64,000 nt of DNA, from contig NC_007426.1 in the NCBI RefSeq assembly GCF_000026045.1, positions 1,736,001 through 1,800,000 on the forward strand, in the 5' to 3' direction. The notes under the pieces were generated by a model that saw only the letters and a list, made by a program, of their open reading frames with translations, had not been told where the DNA came from and did no database searches. The translations under genes and the position numbers were made by a program. This document shows positions 26,046-33,792 of the stretch, piece after piece (the first letter of the stretch is position 1; each line of letters starts with the position of its first letter). This stretch comes from Natronomonas pharaonis DSM 2160 (GTDB taxonomy: Archaea > Halobacteriota > Halobacteria > Halobacteriales > Haloarculaceae).

Positions 26046-26451
26046 CGTCAACCACCGTGTAGCCGCCTCGCCGACCACTGTATCGGACCCGGTTGTCCGC
26101 CTGTAGCCGCTCCAACGTCGTATCAAGCCGCGACTCGATGTCGTCCGTGACGCCAGCGACAAGCGTTTCCCAGTCGGCAACCCCCTCGTTTTCGAGAACG
26201 TCGAGGATGCGGTCTTCGAGCCCATCTACCCCCGGGGTAGCATCGGAAACTTGGGCATCGCCGGCATTGCCCGAGTCGCCGTTTGTATCCGTTCCTGTCT
26301 CACTCAGCTCGAAGCTCCGACGCCCGGCCTGTACCATCGTTCGGACGTACTCCGCTCGGCTCATATCGCGCTGTTTTGCTTCCCGTTCCCAGATGTCCCG
26401 CTGGGCTTCGGTGACGTAGGTCTGAACCGGAACGCGTTCGCCGTTCGCCAT
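26038..26451 (-). CDS. RHH-type N-terminal plus winged-helix C-terminal protein (DUF5805-like)
   Basis: 137 aa. The N-terminus (VPVQTYVTEAQRDIWEREA followed by MSRAEYVRTMVQAGRR) has ribbon-helix-helix character. An acidic low-complexity linker follows, and the C-terminal 60 residues (GLEDRILDVLENEGVADWE, DTTLERLQADNRVRYSGRRG) look like a winged helix. It overlaps the recombinase gene by eight bases, and this pairing recurs in haloarchaea. It probably regulates the recombinase or serves as its accessory DNA-binding factor. Confidence 0.8.
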   Translation of the reverse strand: MANGERVPVQTYVTEAQRDIWEREAKQRDMSRAEYVRTMVQAGRRSFELSETGTDTNGDSGNAGDAQVSDATPGVDGLEDRILDVLENEGVADWETLVAGVTDDIESRLDTTLERLQADNRVRYSGRRGGYTVVDDE

Positions 26452-28006
26452 ATCCGAGAATCGTCGCCCGGGTACATCAAAGTATGTCAGACAGAGCGAT
26501 AAGGGCTTTTATCGTTGAGTGTAATTCCAAAATCGTCACGCTGAGAGCTGGTTATCGTCGTGTCTAATTCCTAAATTGCGGTTGAGAAACTACATTCAGC
26601 GATATACATATGTGCGACAGCACACCACAAAGTCTGAAGCACTCGGCTCCCCCTCCTGCTCTCTAAGCTGCCGATGGAGTGTTACACCGGCTGGTGCCAA
26701 GAGGGACCCCATGGAGGCCGCATCGTTTCTCACTACCCGGACCGCTCAGGAGCAGCTGCCAACGTTTGCCGAAAACAAGCAACGCTGTCTGCCGGAAGAG
26801 ATACTCCACGCCACAAGGGCATCAGACATGCTATCGGAGCCTGTCAGTGGGATACGTGCTATTCTGAGCAGTCCATCAATGCTATCAGCGTTGATGCGGG
26901 GCTTGCGGTGAACACAGCACGACCGGGGCTGGTCAGCGGAGCGAAGCACCAGCAAGCAAGTGGCCCCCAGCGCCATGAGTGAGAGTATGCAGCGACGCCG
27001 AGTTCTCCAGCGTGGCTGTCATTTTGTTTGGCCCGGCTGGCTGCAGGTGGCAATCGTCCCGGCCTGTATAGTAGAAATGCTGTTATCAACCGCAAAGCCA
27101 CAACAGTCGGGCTGGCTTCACTCTGTGCTTGATTCAACAAGGAACTCTAGCGACGGGTAGCCAGCGGAGAGGTGGCACGATGGTAGACAAAAGCACCACC
27201 TCGTCCCGCTGTACGAGGCGGCTGGGGGGCGGGAGCGTTGATACTTGCATGCCAGCGGACTCAAAACGGGATATCGTCTTCCAGATGCGGCCATAGCTGT
27301 CGCTGACGTGATAACGCTGGGTTCTCACAAGTAGCGTCGGGGACCAAGGCTGGAAAACGATGGCATCATAAAGCACACAACGCTGTACGACGAGGTACAA
27401 CGCGGCTTTCGTCAAGCCCCAGTCAAGAGGTTCAAAACGATGCGTGGCCGGGGCGAGACGGGGGCTTCGAACCGTGGCGAGCCTGCCCCTAGGTGGGCAC
27501 AGAAGCCATCTTCCCGAAGTGGCTGACAGTAAATCTAGACAGGCCGCTACGGCGGAGCGCCGGCGGATGCTACCTCAGCGTTCTCAGGGTGCGTGGGCGA
27601 CAGTTGGCTGAGACCAGTCCGAAAACGGTGACTGGGAATCGCCCAGTAGCACACGGTTGGCCTCGGGACTCACGTCTTCCGGACCTCCGCATCTACGGCT
27701 CAAGAGACACACTACGGAGACTGTCTCGGCTGTCGTGGGAGTAATCGACCAGCGTACCCAGCCGACACGGGGGCGTGGTACTGCTTGATGGCCGTTGTAC
27801 CTCGTCAGCGGTGGGTGGTTGCCTTGCTGTTCCGCTCTCGGAGTGTTTTCTGCACAACTCATAAACCATATGCCGCTATATCAATTCCGCAGGCGCATTT
27901 CCTTCAACGAGGGCAAGAGACGACCGAACCCATGACAACCGCAGGCCGTTTGCAGCCGTATCCGGCGGACGAAACGGATAAACTGACGCCGTGGTGACGG
28001 TGCCGT
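26452..28006. other. 1.55-kb gene-free region with inverted repeat
   Basis: No frame in this stretch has acidic, haloarchaeal-type composition; candidates such as 26576-26911 and 27134-27415 are arginine/proline/cysteine-rich. A perfect 14-bp inverted repeat lies at 27389-27402 and 27793-27806. I looked for RNase P RNA and SRP RNA core motifs on both strands and found none. It may be decayed mobile DNA, a MITE, or contain an undescribed RNA. Confidence 0.45.
27389..27806. repeat. 418-nt segment bounded by perfect 14-bp inverted repeat
   Basis: GACGAGGTACAACG at 27389-27402 is the exact reverse complement of CGTTGTACCTCGTC at 27793-27806. The interior is GC-rich, has no plausible gene, and contains further short complementary segments. 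Either the ends are terminal repeats of a small non-autonomous transposon or they form the closing helix of an RNA. Flanking bases show no clear target duplication. Confidence 0.6.
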
Positions 28007-28690
28007 ATGGCAGTCTCCTTCGAGCGCGACGGTATCGTTGCCGGCTTTCGGACCGGGCTTCCCGTCGCCATCGGCGTCGGCGCGTACGGAATCGCCTTCG
28101 GCGTTCTGGCCCGACAGTCAGGGCTCTCTGTCGCCGAGGCGACCCTGATGAGCGCCACCGTCGTCGCCGGTGCGTCCCAGCTTGTCGCCGTCGAGCTCTG
28201 GGGGACGCCGCTGCCCGTCGTGACGATTCTCGTGACGACGCTTGTCATCAACCTCCGGTATGTGCTAATGGGGGCGTCGTTGCGGCCGTGGTTCAAGTCG
28301 CTGACGCCCGCACAGGCCTACGGAAGCTCGTTTTTCATCACCGACGAAACGTGGGCGCTGTCTATCGCCGACCTTCGGTCGGAAACCGGACGCGGAGCGT
28401 TTCTACTCGGAGCGGGGCTGGCGTTGTGGTCGCTGTGGGTCCTGACGACCGCCATCGGCGCCGCAGCCGGAAGCGCTGTAACAGACCCCGAGCGGTTCGG
28501 GCTCGACTTCGTCCTTACAGCGATTTTCGTCATCCTCGCGGTCGGCCTCTGGCGCGGCCGCAACGACACAGCCCCGTGGGCGGCGGCAGCGGCGGTCGCC
28601 GTCGCTGCTGAGGCCGCTGCGCCCGGCCAGTGGTACATCCTCTTCGGTGGGCTGGCCGGGAGCCTCGTGGCGGTGGTCCAGCGTGCTTGA
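28007..28690 (+). CDS. azlC: AzlC family membrane protein (branched-chain amino acid exporter large subunit)
   Basis: 227 aa. Typical AzlC features: an N-terminal GFRTGLPVAIGVGAYGIAFG helix, ATLMSATVVAGASQLVAVEL and LVINLRYVLMGASLRPW, with five or six further helices. AzlC with AzlD exports branched-chain amino acids and analogues. The stop overlaps the GTG start of azlD, and the pair forms a two-gene operon after the long gene-free region. No regulator is nearby. Confidence 0.93.
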   Translation: MAVSFERDGIVAGFRTGLPVAIGVGAYGIAFGVLARQSGLSVAEATLMSATVVAGASQLVAVELWGTPLPVVTILVTTLVINLRYVLMGASLRPWFKSLTPAQAYGSSFFITDETWALSIADLRSETGRGAFLLGAGLALWSLWVLTTAIGAAAGSAVTDPERFGLDFVLTAIFVILAVGLWRGRNDTAPWAAAAAVAVAAEAAAPGQWYILFGGLAGSLVAVVQRA

Positions 28691-28985
28691 ACTGGGGACA
28701 CTCACTGTCGGTGTCATCCTCGGAATGGCGGTGCTTACCTACATCACAAAGGCCGGCGGCCTGTGGCTTCTCGGCCACGTCGATATCGGAGACCGGACCG
28801 AGGCGGCGCTTGAGGCGCTTCCGGGCGCGATAATCATCGCCATCGTCGCACCGGAACTCGCATCCGGCGGCCCTGCCGAGTGGGCTGCTGCAGCCGTCGC
28901 TGCCGGAGTCGCAATAAAGACCGATAACCTCCTGATTTCGCTCGCGGCCGCGATGGGAGCGCTCGTCGTTTTCAGAGGGCTTTGA
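28683..28985 (+). CDS. azlD: AzlD family membrane protein (exporter small subunit)
   Basis: 100 aa from GTG 28683 (VLELGTLTVGVILGMAVLTY), overlapping azlC by eight bases. Four hydrophobic helices, with GALPGAIIIAIVAPELA-like LEALPGAIIIAIVAPEL in the centre, characteristic of AzlD. A longer start in frame at 28647 would run through the azlC coding region and is unlikely. It functions only with AzlC. Confidence 0.88.
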   Translation: MLELGTLTVGVILGMAVLTYITKAGGLWLLGHVDIGDRTEAALEALPGAIIIAIVAPELASGGPAEWAAAAVAAGVAIKTDNLLISLAAAMGALVVFRGL

Positions 28986-28991
28986 CAGCGG

Positions 28992-30146
28992 TTATGCCGT
29001 ACTGTCCGGGCCGCCGTCTGCCATTTTCCGCTCGCCACGGGGGAACCAGGCGAGTTCGTGGTCGGCGTCGATAGAGACAAAAACAGGGTCGTCAAGCGAG
29101 ACTTCGTCGGCGTGGTTATGCATGCAGCCGACGACATCGCCGGATTCGATTTCGACGCGATACAGCACCGTGGGGCCGAGATACCGCCGATGGACGACTT
29201 CGCCGTTTGCCTCCTCGGGGGATGCAGGGCGGGCACAGACATCGTCAGGCCGGACCATCAGGTCGATTTCGGAGCCGTCGTAGACGTCGGTCAGACCGTT
29301 TACCTGCTCGAGCGGAACGCAGCCGACACCCGTTTCGACGCAGCCGTCCTCGACATAGCCGCTGACGAAAGAGGCGTGGCCGAGGAACCCAGCGACAAAG
29401 CGGGACTTCGGCTGCTGGAAAACCCCTTCAGGCGTTCCGACCTGTTCGATGCGACCGTTGTTCATCACCGCGACGCGGTCCGAAATCGACATCGCCTCCT
29501 CTTGGTCGTGGGTCACGGAAATGGCCGTAACACCCGCTTCTTTGAGGATATCTCTGACCTCTTCGCGCATCTCGACACGGAGGTCGACATCGAGATTCGA
29601 GAACGGCTCGTCAAGCAGAAGCAGTTTCGGCTCGGGGGCCAGCGAGCGAGCGAGCGCGACACGCTGTTGTTGGCCGCCGGACAGTTCCTCCGGGGACTTG
29701 TCGCCGTGGTCGACCAGGCCGACGAGTTCGAGCAGTTCGTCGACCCGCTCTTGCTGTTCGGCTTCGGACCACTCCTGGATACCGAAGGCGATATTTTCAC
29801 GAGCCGAGAGGTGGGGAAACAGCGCGAACTCCTGGAAGACAACACCGACATCGCGCTGTTCTGGCGGCACAAACTCCGACCCGGAGACGGGCGTTGAGCC
29901 GAGTCGGACAGTCCCGTTATCCGGTCGTTCGAGCCCTGCGATAAGCCGGAGCGTCGTCGTCTTCCCGCACCCGGACGGTCCCAGAAGTGTCAGCAGCTCT
30001 CCGTCCCGGACATCCAACGAGAGGTCGCGGATGACATCCATCCCATCGTAGGATTTCTGCACGTCATCCAGCTCGAGTACGGTCTGACCCGCGGCGGCCG
30101 CTGCGGGGCCGGCAGACTGGTCGGTTCGCTTGAGTTCGCTAGACAC
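28992..30146 (-). CDS. ABC transporter ATP-binding protein (FbpC/PotA/CysA type) with TOBE domain
   Basis: 384 aa from GTG 30146, seven bases after GGAGGT; a GTG nine bases further upstream is the alternative. Walker A GPSGCGKTTT, Q-loop VVFQEFALFPHL, signature LSGGQQQRVALARSLAP, Walker B LLLLDEPFSNLD and H-loop SVTHDQEEA are all intact. The C-terminal 110 residues form a TOBE domain (DLMVRPDDVCARPASPEEAN, RRYLGPTVLYRV). Substrate could be Fe3+, polyamine or sulfate/thiosulfate. No permease or binding-protein gene is adjacent. A TTTTGG-N4-CC palindrome lies upstream. Confidence 0.9.
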   Translation of the reverse strand: MSSELKRTDQSAGPAAAAAGQTVLELDDVQKSYDGMDVIRDLSLDVRDGELLTLLGPSGCGKTTTLRLIAGLERPDNGTVRLGSTPVSGSEFVPPEQRDVGVVFQEFALFPHLSARENIAFGIQEWSEAEQQERVDELLELVGLVDHGDKSPEELSGGQQQRVALARSLAPEPKLLLLDEPFSNLDVDLRVEMREEVRDILKEAGVTAISVTHDQEEAMSISDRVAVMNNGRIEQVGTPEGVFQQPKSRFVAGFLGHASFVSGYVEDGCVETGVGCVPLEQVNGLTDVYDGSEIDLMVRPDDVCARPASPEEANGEVVHRRYLGPTVLYRVEIESGDVVGCMHNHADEVSLDDPVFVSIDADHELAWFPRGERKMADGGPDSTA

Positions 30147-30203
30147 GGCACCCACCTCCGAGTGTTCGGAACGGGCCGTCGGTTCTCATTGTTCGCCCCT
30201 TTG

Positions 30204-30219
30204 TTTAGGTAGGCCAAAA
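30204..30219. promoter_or_regulatory. Candidate operator TTTAGGTAGGCCAAAA (site A)
   Basis: An imperfect palindrome about 58 bp upstream of the ABC ATPase start (minus strand reads TTTTGGCCTACCTAAA). It matches the pattern TTTTGG-N4-CC-W-AAA shared with sites at 32696 and 33515. The pattern is reminiscent of DtxR-family metal-dependent operators, but which protein binds is unknown. Confidence 0.4.
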
Positions 30220-30425
30220 ACCCTTCCGTTCGTCCCACGGCTTGGATAGGTACCAACCACCACAGCTAATTGAGAAGCTGTGGACAACCGAGACGGTGCT
30301 CTGTCGGGGGCACAGCAACCACCCGATATCAACCGTTGTGGTCGTTCCGCCATCCAGTGTTTCGTGACTTTCGGGATGGGGAGGATGTCCGACAGTATTA
30401 GGGGCTCACCGGGAGAGGCCCACGT

Positions 30426-31580
30426 ATGCCAGACGTAGCCGTCATCGGAGCCTCGATGACGAACTTCGGGACGCGAGAGAAGTGGATACGCGAGTTGCTC
30501 GCCGAGGCGGGGAAAGACTGTCTCGACGATGCCGGAGTCACTCCGGGAGAGGTAGACCACCTCTACGTATCGAACATGGCAAGCGGCGAGTTTGAGGGGC
30601 AAACTGGCATTCAGAACGCGCTCGCACACGACCTATCGGTGGTGCCGGCCTACGCACAGCGTGTCGGACAGACGTCTTCGTCAGGAGCGGCCGGTATTTA
30701 CGCTGCCTGGCAGTCCATTGCCAGCGGCGCGTCCGAAATGACGCTGCTGGTCGGCGGAGAAAAGATGACCCATCGAACGACCGGCGAATCCAGCGACATC
30801 ATCGCCTCGATAACGCATCCGGTCGAGTACAAACACGGCGTGACGCTGCCGTCCTTCGCCGGGCTGGCGGCGCGGCTGTACTTAGACGAGTACGACGCTC
30901 CCCGGGAGAGCCTCGCAGAAGTCGCGGTGAAGAACCATCATAACGGCGTCAAAAACCCTGACGCACAGTTCAAGAAAAAAATAGACGTCGAGACAGCGCT
31001 GGAGTCGCCGCTGGTCGCCGACCCGCTCCGGCTCTACGACTACTGCCCCGTAACGGACGGTTCAGCAGCGTTGCTGTTCTGTCCCGTCGACCAGGCCCGC
31101 GAGTACGCCGACGAGTTCGCCGTCGTCTCAGGTGTCGGCGGCGCGACTGACACCCACGTCGTCCACGAGCGACCCGACCCGACATCAATGAGCGCCGTCG
31201 TCGAGTCGGGACGGCAGGCCTACGAGATGGCCGGCGTCGAGCCCGAGGACATCGACGTTGCGGAACTTCACGATATGGTCACTATCCTTGAGCTGCTCCA
31301 GATGGAGGCGTTTGGCTTCTCCGAGGAAGGGGCGGCTTGGAAAGACGTCAAGGCAGGCCGAACCGAGCTCGACGGTGAGCTTCCGATAAATCCCTCCGGA
31401 GGACTGAAGGCCCGTGGCCATCCCCTCGGGGGGACAGGTGTCGCACAGGCCTACGAACTCTACACACAGCTTGTCGGCGACGCCGGCGACCGGCAGGTCG
31501 ATGCCGACATCGGGCTCGCCTGCAACATCGGCGGCTTCGGAAACTGCGTCAACACGACCATCATGGAGGCAAGCCAATGA
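30426..31580 (+). CDS. Thiolase-fold (SCP-x/acetyl-CoA acetyltransferase-like) protein lacking the nucleophilic Cys
   Basis: 384 aa, archaeal thiolase family. At the usual nucleophile position (bacterial ENACASG) this protein reads GQTSSSGAAG, about residues 82-91, so the acylated Cys is Ser. The later GHPLGGTG His motif and the C-terminal GLACNIGGFGNC Cys are kept. Similar haloarchaeal sequences I recall share QTSSSG, so this looks like a family trait and not an error. It overlaps by four bases (ATGA) a DUF35-like gene. Archaeal thiolase/DUF35 pairs act in acetoacetyl-CoA and mevalonate synthesis; the reaction here is uncertain. Confidence 0.85.
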   Translation: MPDVAVIGASMTNFGTREKWIRELLAEAGKDCLDDAGVTPGEVDHLYVSNMASGEFEGQTGIQNALAHDLSVVPAYAQRVGQTSSSGAAGIYAAWQSIASGASEMTLLVGGEKMTHRTTGESSDIIASITHPVEYKHGVTLPSFAGLAARLYLDEYDAPRESLAEVAVKNHHNGVKNPDAQFKKKIDVETALESPLVADPLRLYDYCPVTDGSAALLFCPVDQAREYADEFAVVSGVGGATDTHVVHERPDPTSMSAVVESGRQAYEMAGVEPEDIDVAELHDMVTILELLQMEAFGFSEEGAAWKDVKAGRTELDGELPINPSGGLKARGHPLGGTGVAQAYELYTQLVGDAGDRQVDADIGLACNIGGFGNCVNTTIMEASQ

Positions 31581-31939
31581 CGATGGAAGCGTATCGCTAC
31601 CCTGACGGCTCGATTACGTATCCGGGGCACCCGGTCGGCCCAAACGGCGACGAGCCAGTCGGAACGGTCGACCTGAGCGACCACACTGCCGAAGTGCTCA
31701 CGTGGACGACTTCGCACGCGACGCCGGTCGGGGTCCGGGAGCCAAACCACCTCGCGATAGTCGAGTTCCGTGTCGACGGGCAAGCGGTCCGAGCGCTTGG
31801 ACAACTGACCACTGGCGATGTTGCTATCGGCGATGAGGTCCGTCCAGTCTACCACGAGGAGCTTCGGGACCCTGAGGCCGGCATCCGGGACCCGGAGAGT
31901 CAATCATGGGACGGCTATCGGTTCGAGCCGGTCGAATAG
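31577..31939 (+). CDS. DUF35-like OB-fold partner of the thiolase (no zinc ribbon)
   Basis: 120 aa with an OB-fold-like pattern (HTAEVLTWTTSHATPVGVRE, LAIVEFRVDGQAVRALGQ, DEVRPVYHEEL). DUF35 proteins normally carry an N-terminal CxxC/CxxC rubredoxin-like zinc ribbon; this protein contains no cysteine at all. It starts inside the stop of the thiolase gene (ATGA), so the two should form a complex. The typical role is to bridge acyl-CoA substrates between thiolase and HMG-CoA synthase; no synthase is nearby. Confidence 0.8.
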   Translation: MTMEAYRYPDGSITYPGHPVGPNGDEPVGTVDLSDHTAEVLTWTTSHATPVGVREPNHLAIVEFRVDGQAVRALGQLTTGDVAIGDEVRPVYHEELRDPEAGIRDPESQSWDGYRFEPVE

Positions 31940-31962
31940 CGGCCCACGGGAAGCGCTGCCCG

Positions 31963-32646
31963 TTACTCGTTGTTGTCGGTGGCATCAGCGTCCGCATCGC
32001 TGTCGCCGCCGTCGACGGTCCGTTTTATCGAGGCTAGTTCCTCATCGACATCGATGCCAACTTCAGAGCTGGACACATCGGTACCGGCGTCGTCGTCGCT
32101 GGTGTCCGTTCCCGCGTCGGTGGTGCCGCCCTTGGAGTCGGGAGATGATATGTCGGAGGCATCTGTCGCCGCCGCAAGCTGGTCGCTGACCTCGGCACGA
32201 AGCGAGCGCGCCTCCGAGAGCAGCTCACGGATTTCCTCGTCACCGGGGTCGCCGCCAGCGGCGGCCGCCTGCAGCTCTGCGAGCGCGTCGTCCAGTTTCC
32301 GGAGCGTTGTGTGACTCGCGGCGGCGAGGCGGTCGCCACCCTCGCGGCCGGCAGCCTCGAACGCGGCCACCACGCGGTCCCGGTCGTCGTCGGTCGAGAC
32401 CGGACGACCATCAACAAGCCTGATGCCGGCAGCAAGCAGCTCCAGTGTGCGGATACTAGCCTCAAAAAGCGAGATGAGCGCCGGGATCGTATACTGTTCA
32501 GTAAACCGCAGTAGCTCGGCCGGCCGCGGCGGCTGCGGGATACCGAGCGGCCCGCGACGCGGTTCGGTAAGCTCTTCGCGCAGCGCTTCCAGCGTCTCCG
32601 CGAGTTCATCGGCCGCTTCGGCGAGGTCACGCTCCCGGTCGTCCAT
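31963..32646 (-). CDS. Acidic helical protein of unknown function (DUF7547-like)
   Basis: 227 aa. The N-terminal 120 residues are helical, with ELAETLEALREEL and IPALISLFEASIRTLELLAA; the second half is acidic, serine/threonine/aspartate-rich and probably disordered (DSKGGTTDAGTDTSDDDAG). The PLGIPQPPRPAELLRFTEQY segment appears conserved in haloarchaeal homologues as I recall them. No catalytic motif. The start (32646) faces a divergent 46-aa gene across a 100-bp gap that carries candidate operator B. Confidence 0.75.
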   Translation of the reverse strand: MDDRERDLAEAADELAETLEALREELTEPRRGPLGIPQPPRPAELLRFTEQYTIPALISLFEASIRTLELLAAGIRLVDGRPVSTDDDRDRVVAAFEAAGREGGDRLAAASHTTLRKLDDALAELQAAAAGGDPGDEEIRELLSEARSLRAEVSDQLAAATDASDISSPDSKGGTTDAGTDTSDDDAGTDVSSSEVGIDVDEELASIKRTVDGGDSDADADATDNNE

Positions 32647-32695
32647 ATTCTACGTGGGGATTCGACACCCAAAACAGTAGTGTCCATCCCCGTTC

Positions 32696-32712
32696 TTTTA
32701 GGCCGACCAAAA
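32696..32712. promoter_or_regulatory. Candidate operator TTTTAGGCCGACCAAAA (site B)
   Basis: Lies between divergent starts at 32646 and 32747. The reverse complement TTTTGGTCGGCCTAAAA fits the same TTTTGG-N4-CC-W-AAA pattern as sites A and C. A TATA-like AATCATATAC lies between it and the rightward gene. Confidence 0.4.
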
Positions 32713-32746
32713 CACTTTAGCTGACAGACCAATCATATACGGGGTA

Positions 32747-32887
32747 ATGACAGCGGCTTCAGACCGGGAGTCGGCCCCGATAGAGCTACGGGCACACTCG
32801 ACATCGCCGGAAAAAACAGTCTTCACCGAGCCCGGAAACAGCGACGGGTGGATAGCGACCGACTACACCGTCGACGTCAGACGGTAA
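32747..32887 (+). CDS. 46-aa haloarchaeal small protein (DUF7331-like)
   Basis: ATG at 32747, TAA at 32885-32887, 46 codons. The C-terminal part KTVFTEPGNSDGWIATDYTV resembles a short family of haloarchaeal proteins whose shared core is VFTE-x-GN-x-DGWIA-x-D. It is preceded by a TATA-like element at about 32730 and candidate operator B, giving a near-leaderless transcript. No function known. The stop is nine bases from the convergent dpsA stop. Confidence 0.75.
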   Translation: MTAASDRESAPIELRAHSTSPEKTVFTEPGNSDGWIATDYTVDVRR

Positions 32888-32896
32888 GCGGCAGCG

Positions 32897-33442
32897 TTAT
32901 TTCGTCGCCGAATCGAGGACGAGCGTGTCGTCTTCGAGGTAGTGTTCGAGGTGGTGGGCGTGTTCTTCGACGCCCGCAAGCACATCACGGAGTAGTTCTT
33001 CCGTCGTGTAGTCGCCGAGGTCGTTGGCGAGTTCGATGTGGTCCCGCAGGGAATCGATGATAACGCCGAAGGCCTCGATGTCGTTTTCCAGCGAGGTACG
33101 GATGTCGTAGACATCGTCTCCTTCGGGGTCGATGGGGGCATGCTCTTCGAACGTCGCTCCGCCAGCGAGTGGAACGCCGCCGATAGCCTGTGCACGCTCG
33201 GCGAGTTCGTCGGCGTCGGCCTCAAGGTCCGCGGCGACCTCGCCGAGATACTCGTGGACGTCGAGGAACTCAGCACCCTCTACGTTCCAGTGGTGCTTCT
33301 TGATCTGGTGGTAGAGGACGTACGTCGCGGCGAGGTCGGTGTTTAGCGCGTCGACGAGCTGTTCTGCTTTTTCGGGGTCGATGTTGAGAGCGGTCTCTTC
33401 GACGCTGCCGGCTTGACGGCGGACGGTCTCTTGGGTACTCAT
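32897..33442 (-). CDS. dpsA: Dps-family DNA-protecting ferritin-like protein
   Basis: 181 aa, four-helix-bundle Dps. Ferroxidase-type ligands are visible in YHQIKKHHWNVEGAEFLDVH and HEYLGEVAADLEADADE. The haloarchaeal DpsA stores iron and consumes peroxide to protect DNA. N-terminal extension MSTQETVRRQAGSVEETA is polar. The gene stands alone, and its upstream region includes the palindrome TTTTGGATGGCCAAAA, which suggests iron- or redox-responsive control. Confidence 0.95.
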   Translation of the reverse strand: MSTQETVRRQAGSVEETALNIDPEKAEQLVDALNTDLAATYVLYHQIKKHHWNVEGAEFLDVHEYLGEVAADLEADADELAERAQAIGGVPLAGGATFEEHAPIDPEGDDVYDIRTSLENDIEAFGVIIDSLRDHIELANDLGDYTTEELLRDVLAGVEEHAHHLEHYLEDDTLVLDSATK

Positions 33443-33660
33443 ACAGACGCTATTTCGTCCGCATCCGCCTTAAGCGTTTCCACCAAATGAAATTCAGTTC
33501 TTTTGTTAGAAAGTATCTTTTTGGATGGCCAAAATATTCGGCGACAAGCTGGTCCATGAGAGTACGCCGCACATCGATGCTTCCCGCCGTCTGCGGTGGA
33601 GTCGCACGCCGAGCGGCGTTCATAAGCGCTTTTATGCAGGGGTGCAGTACGGTGGTGTAC
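33443..33660. other. Divergent spacer between dpsA and rpl7ae
   Basis: Holds the dpsA promoter region with candidate operator C, then a TATA-like TTTATG at 33631-33636 that could drive rpl7ae. Open frames in this stretch are basic and not protein-like. Confidence 0.45.
33515..33530. promoter_or_regulatory. Candidate operator TTTTGGATGGCCAAAA upstream of dpsA (site C)
   Basis: Near-perfect palindrome about 75 bp upstream of the dpsA start. It matches sites A and B (TTTTGG-N4-CC-W-AAA). Being next to an iron-storage gene makes a metal-dependent DtxR/SirR-type repressor plausible. Confidence 0.5.
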
Positions 33661-33792
33661 AGCCTACGCGGGGTTGTGATGCTCCTAGCCGGAAGGGAAT
33701 CGACACGTCCGGTTCGGGCGTGAGAACCAGGTCACAGGCGGCCCGGTTCGACGGCGGGGGAGCGCGAGCCCGCGCGTAGGAGGAGTTCAACA
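33661..33792 (+). promoter_or_regulatory. Structured leader of rpl7ae with candidate kink-turn
   Basis: A TATA-like TTTATG at 33631 predicts transcription from about 33660, giving a leader of roughly 130 nt. CCTACGCG (33663-33670) pairs perfectly with CGCGTAGG (33773-33780), extended by GGG/CCC across one bulged G, and the 3' arm abuts the GGAGG Shine-Dalgarno. Inside, GGTT (33672-33675) can pair with AACC (33725-33728), flanking GTGATG on one strand and GTGA on the other, a layout like a C/D-box kink-turn. L7Ae is itself the kink-turn protein, so autoregulation is an obvious hypothesis. Confidence 0.5.

Noticed and set aside
27440-27500. tRNA-like T arm (GGTTCGAAGCC) on the minus strand
   Set aside because: No acceptor or anticodon arm can be built around it.
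26452-28006. RNase P RNA or SRP (7S) RNA in the gene-free region
   Set aside because: The conserved RNase P GGAGGAAAGTCC-type and SRP helix-8 GGAA/AGCAGC core motifs were not found on either strand.
33487-33779. Two overlapping open frames between dpsA and rpl7ae
   Set aside because: They are basic and run through the predicted promoter and leader of rpl7ae.
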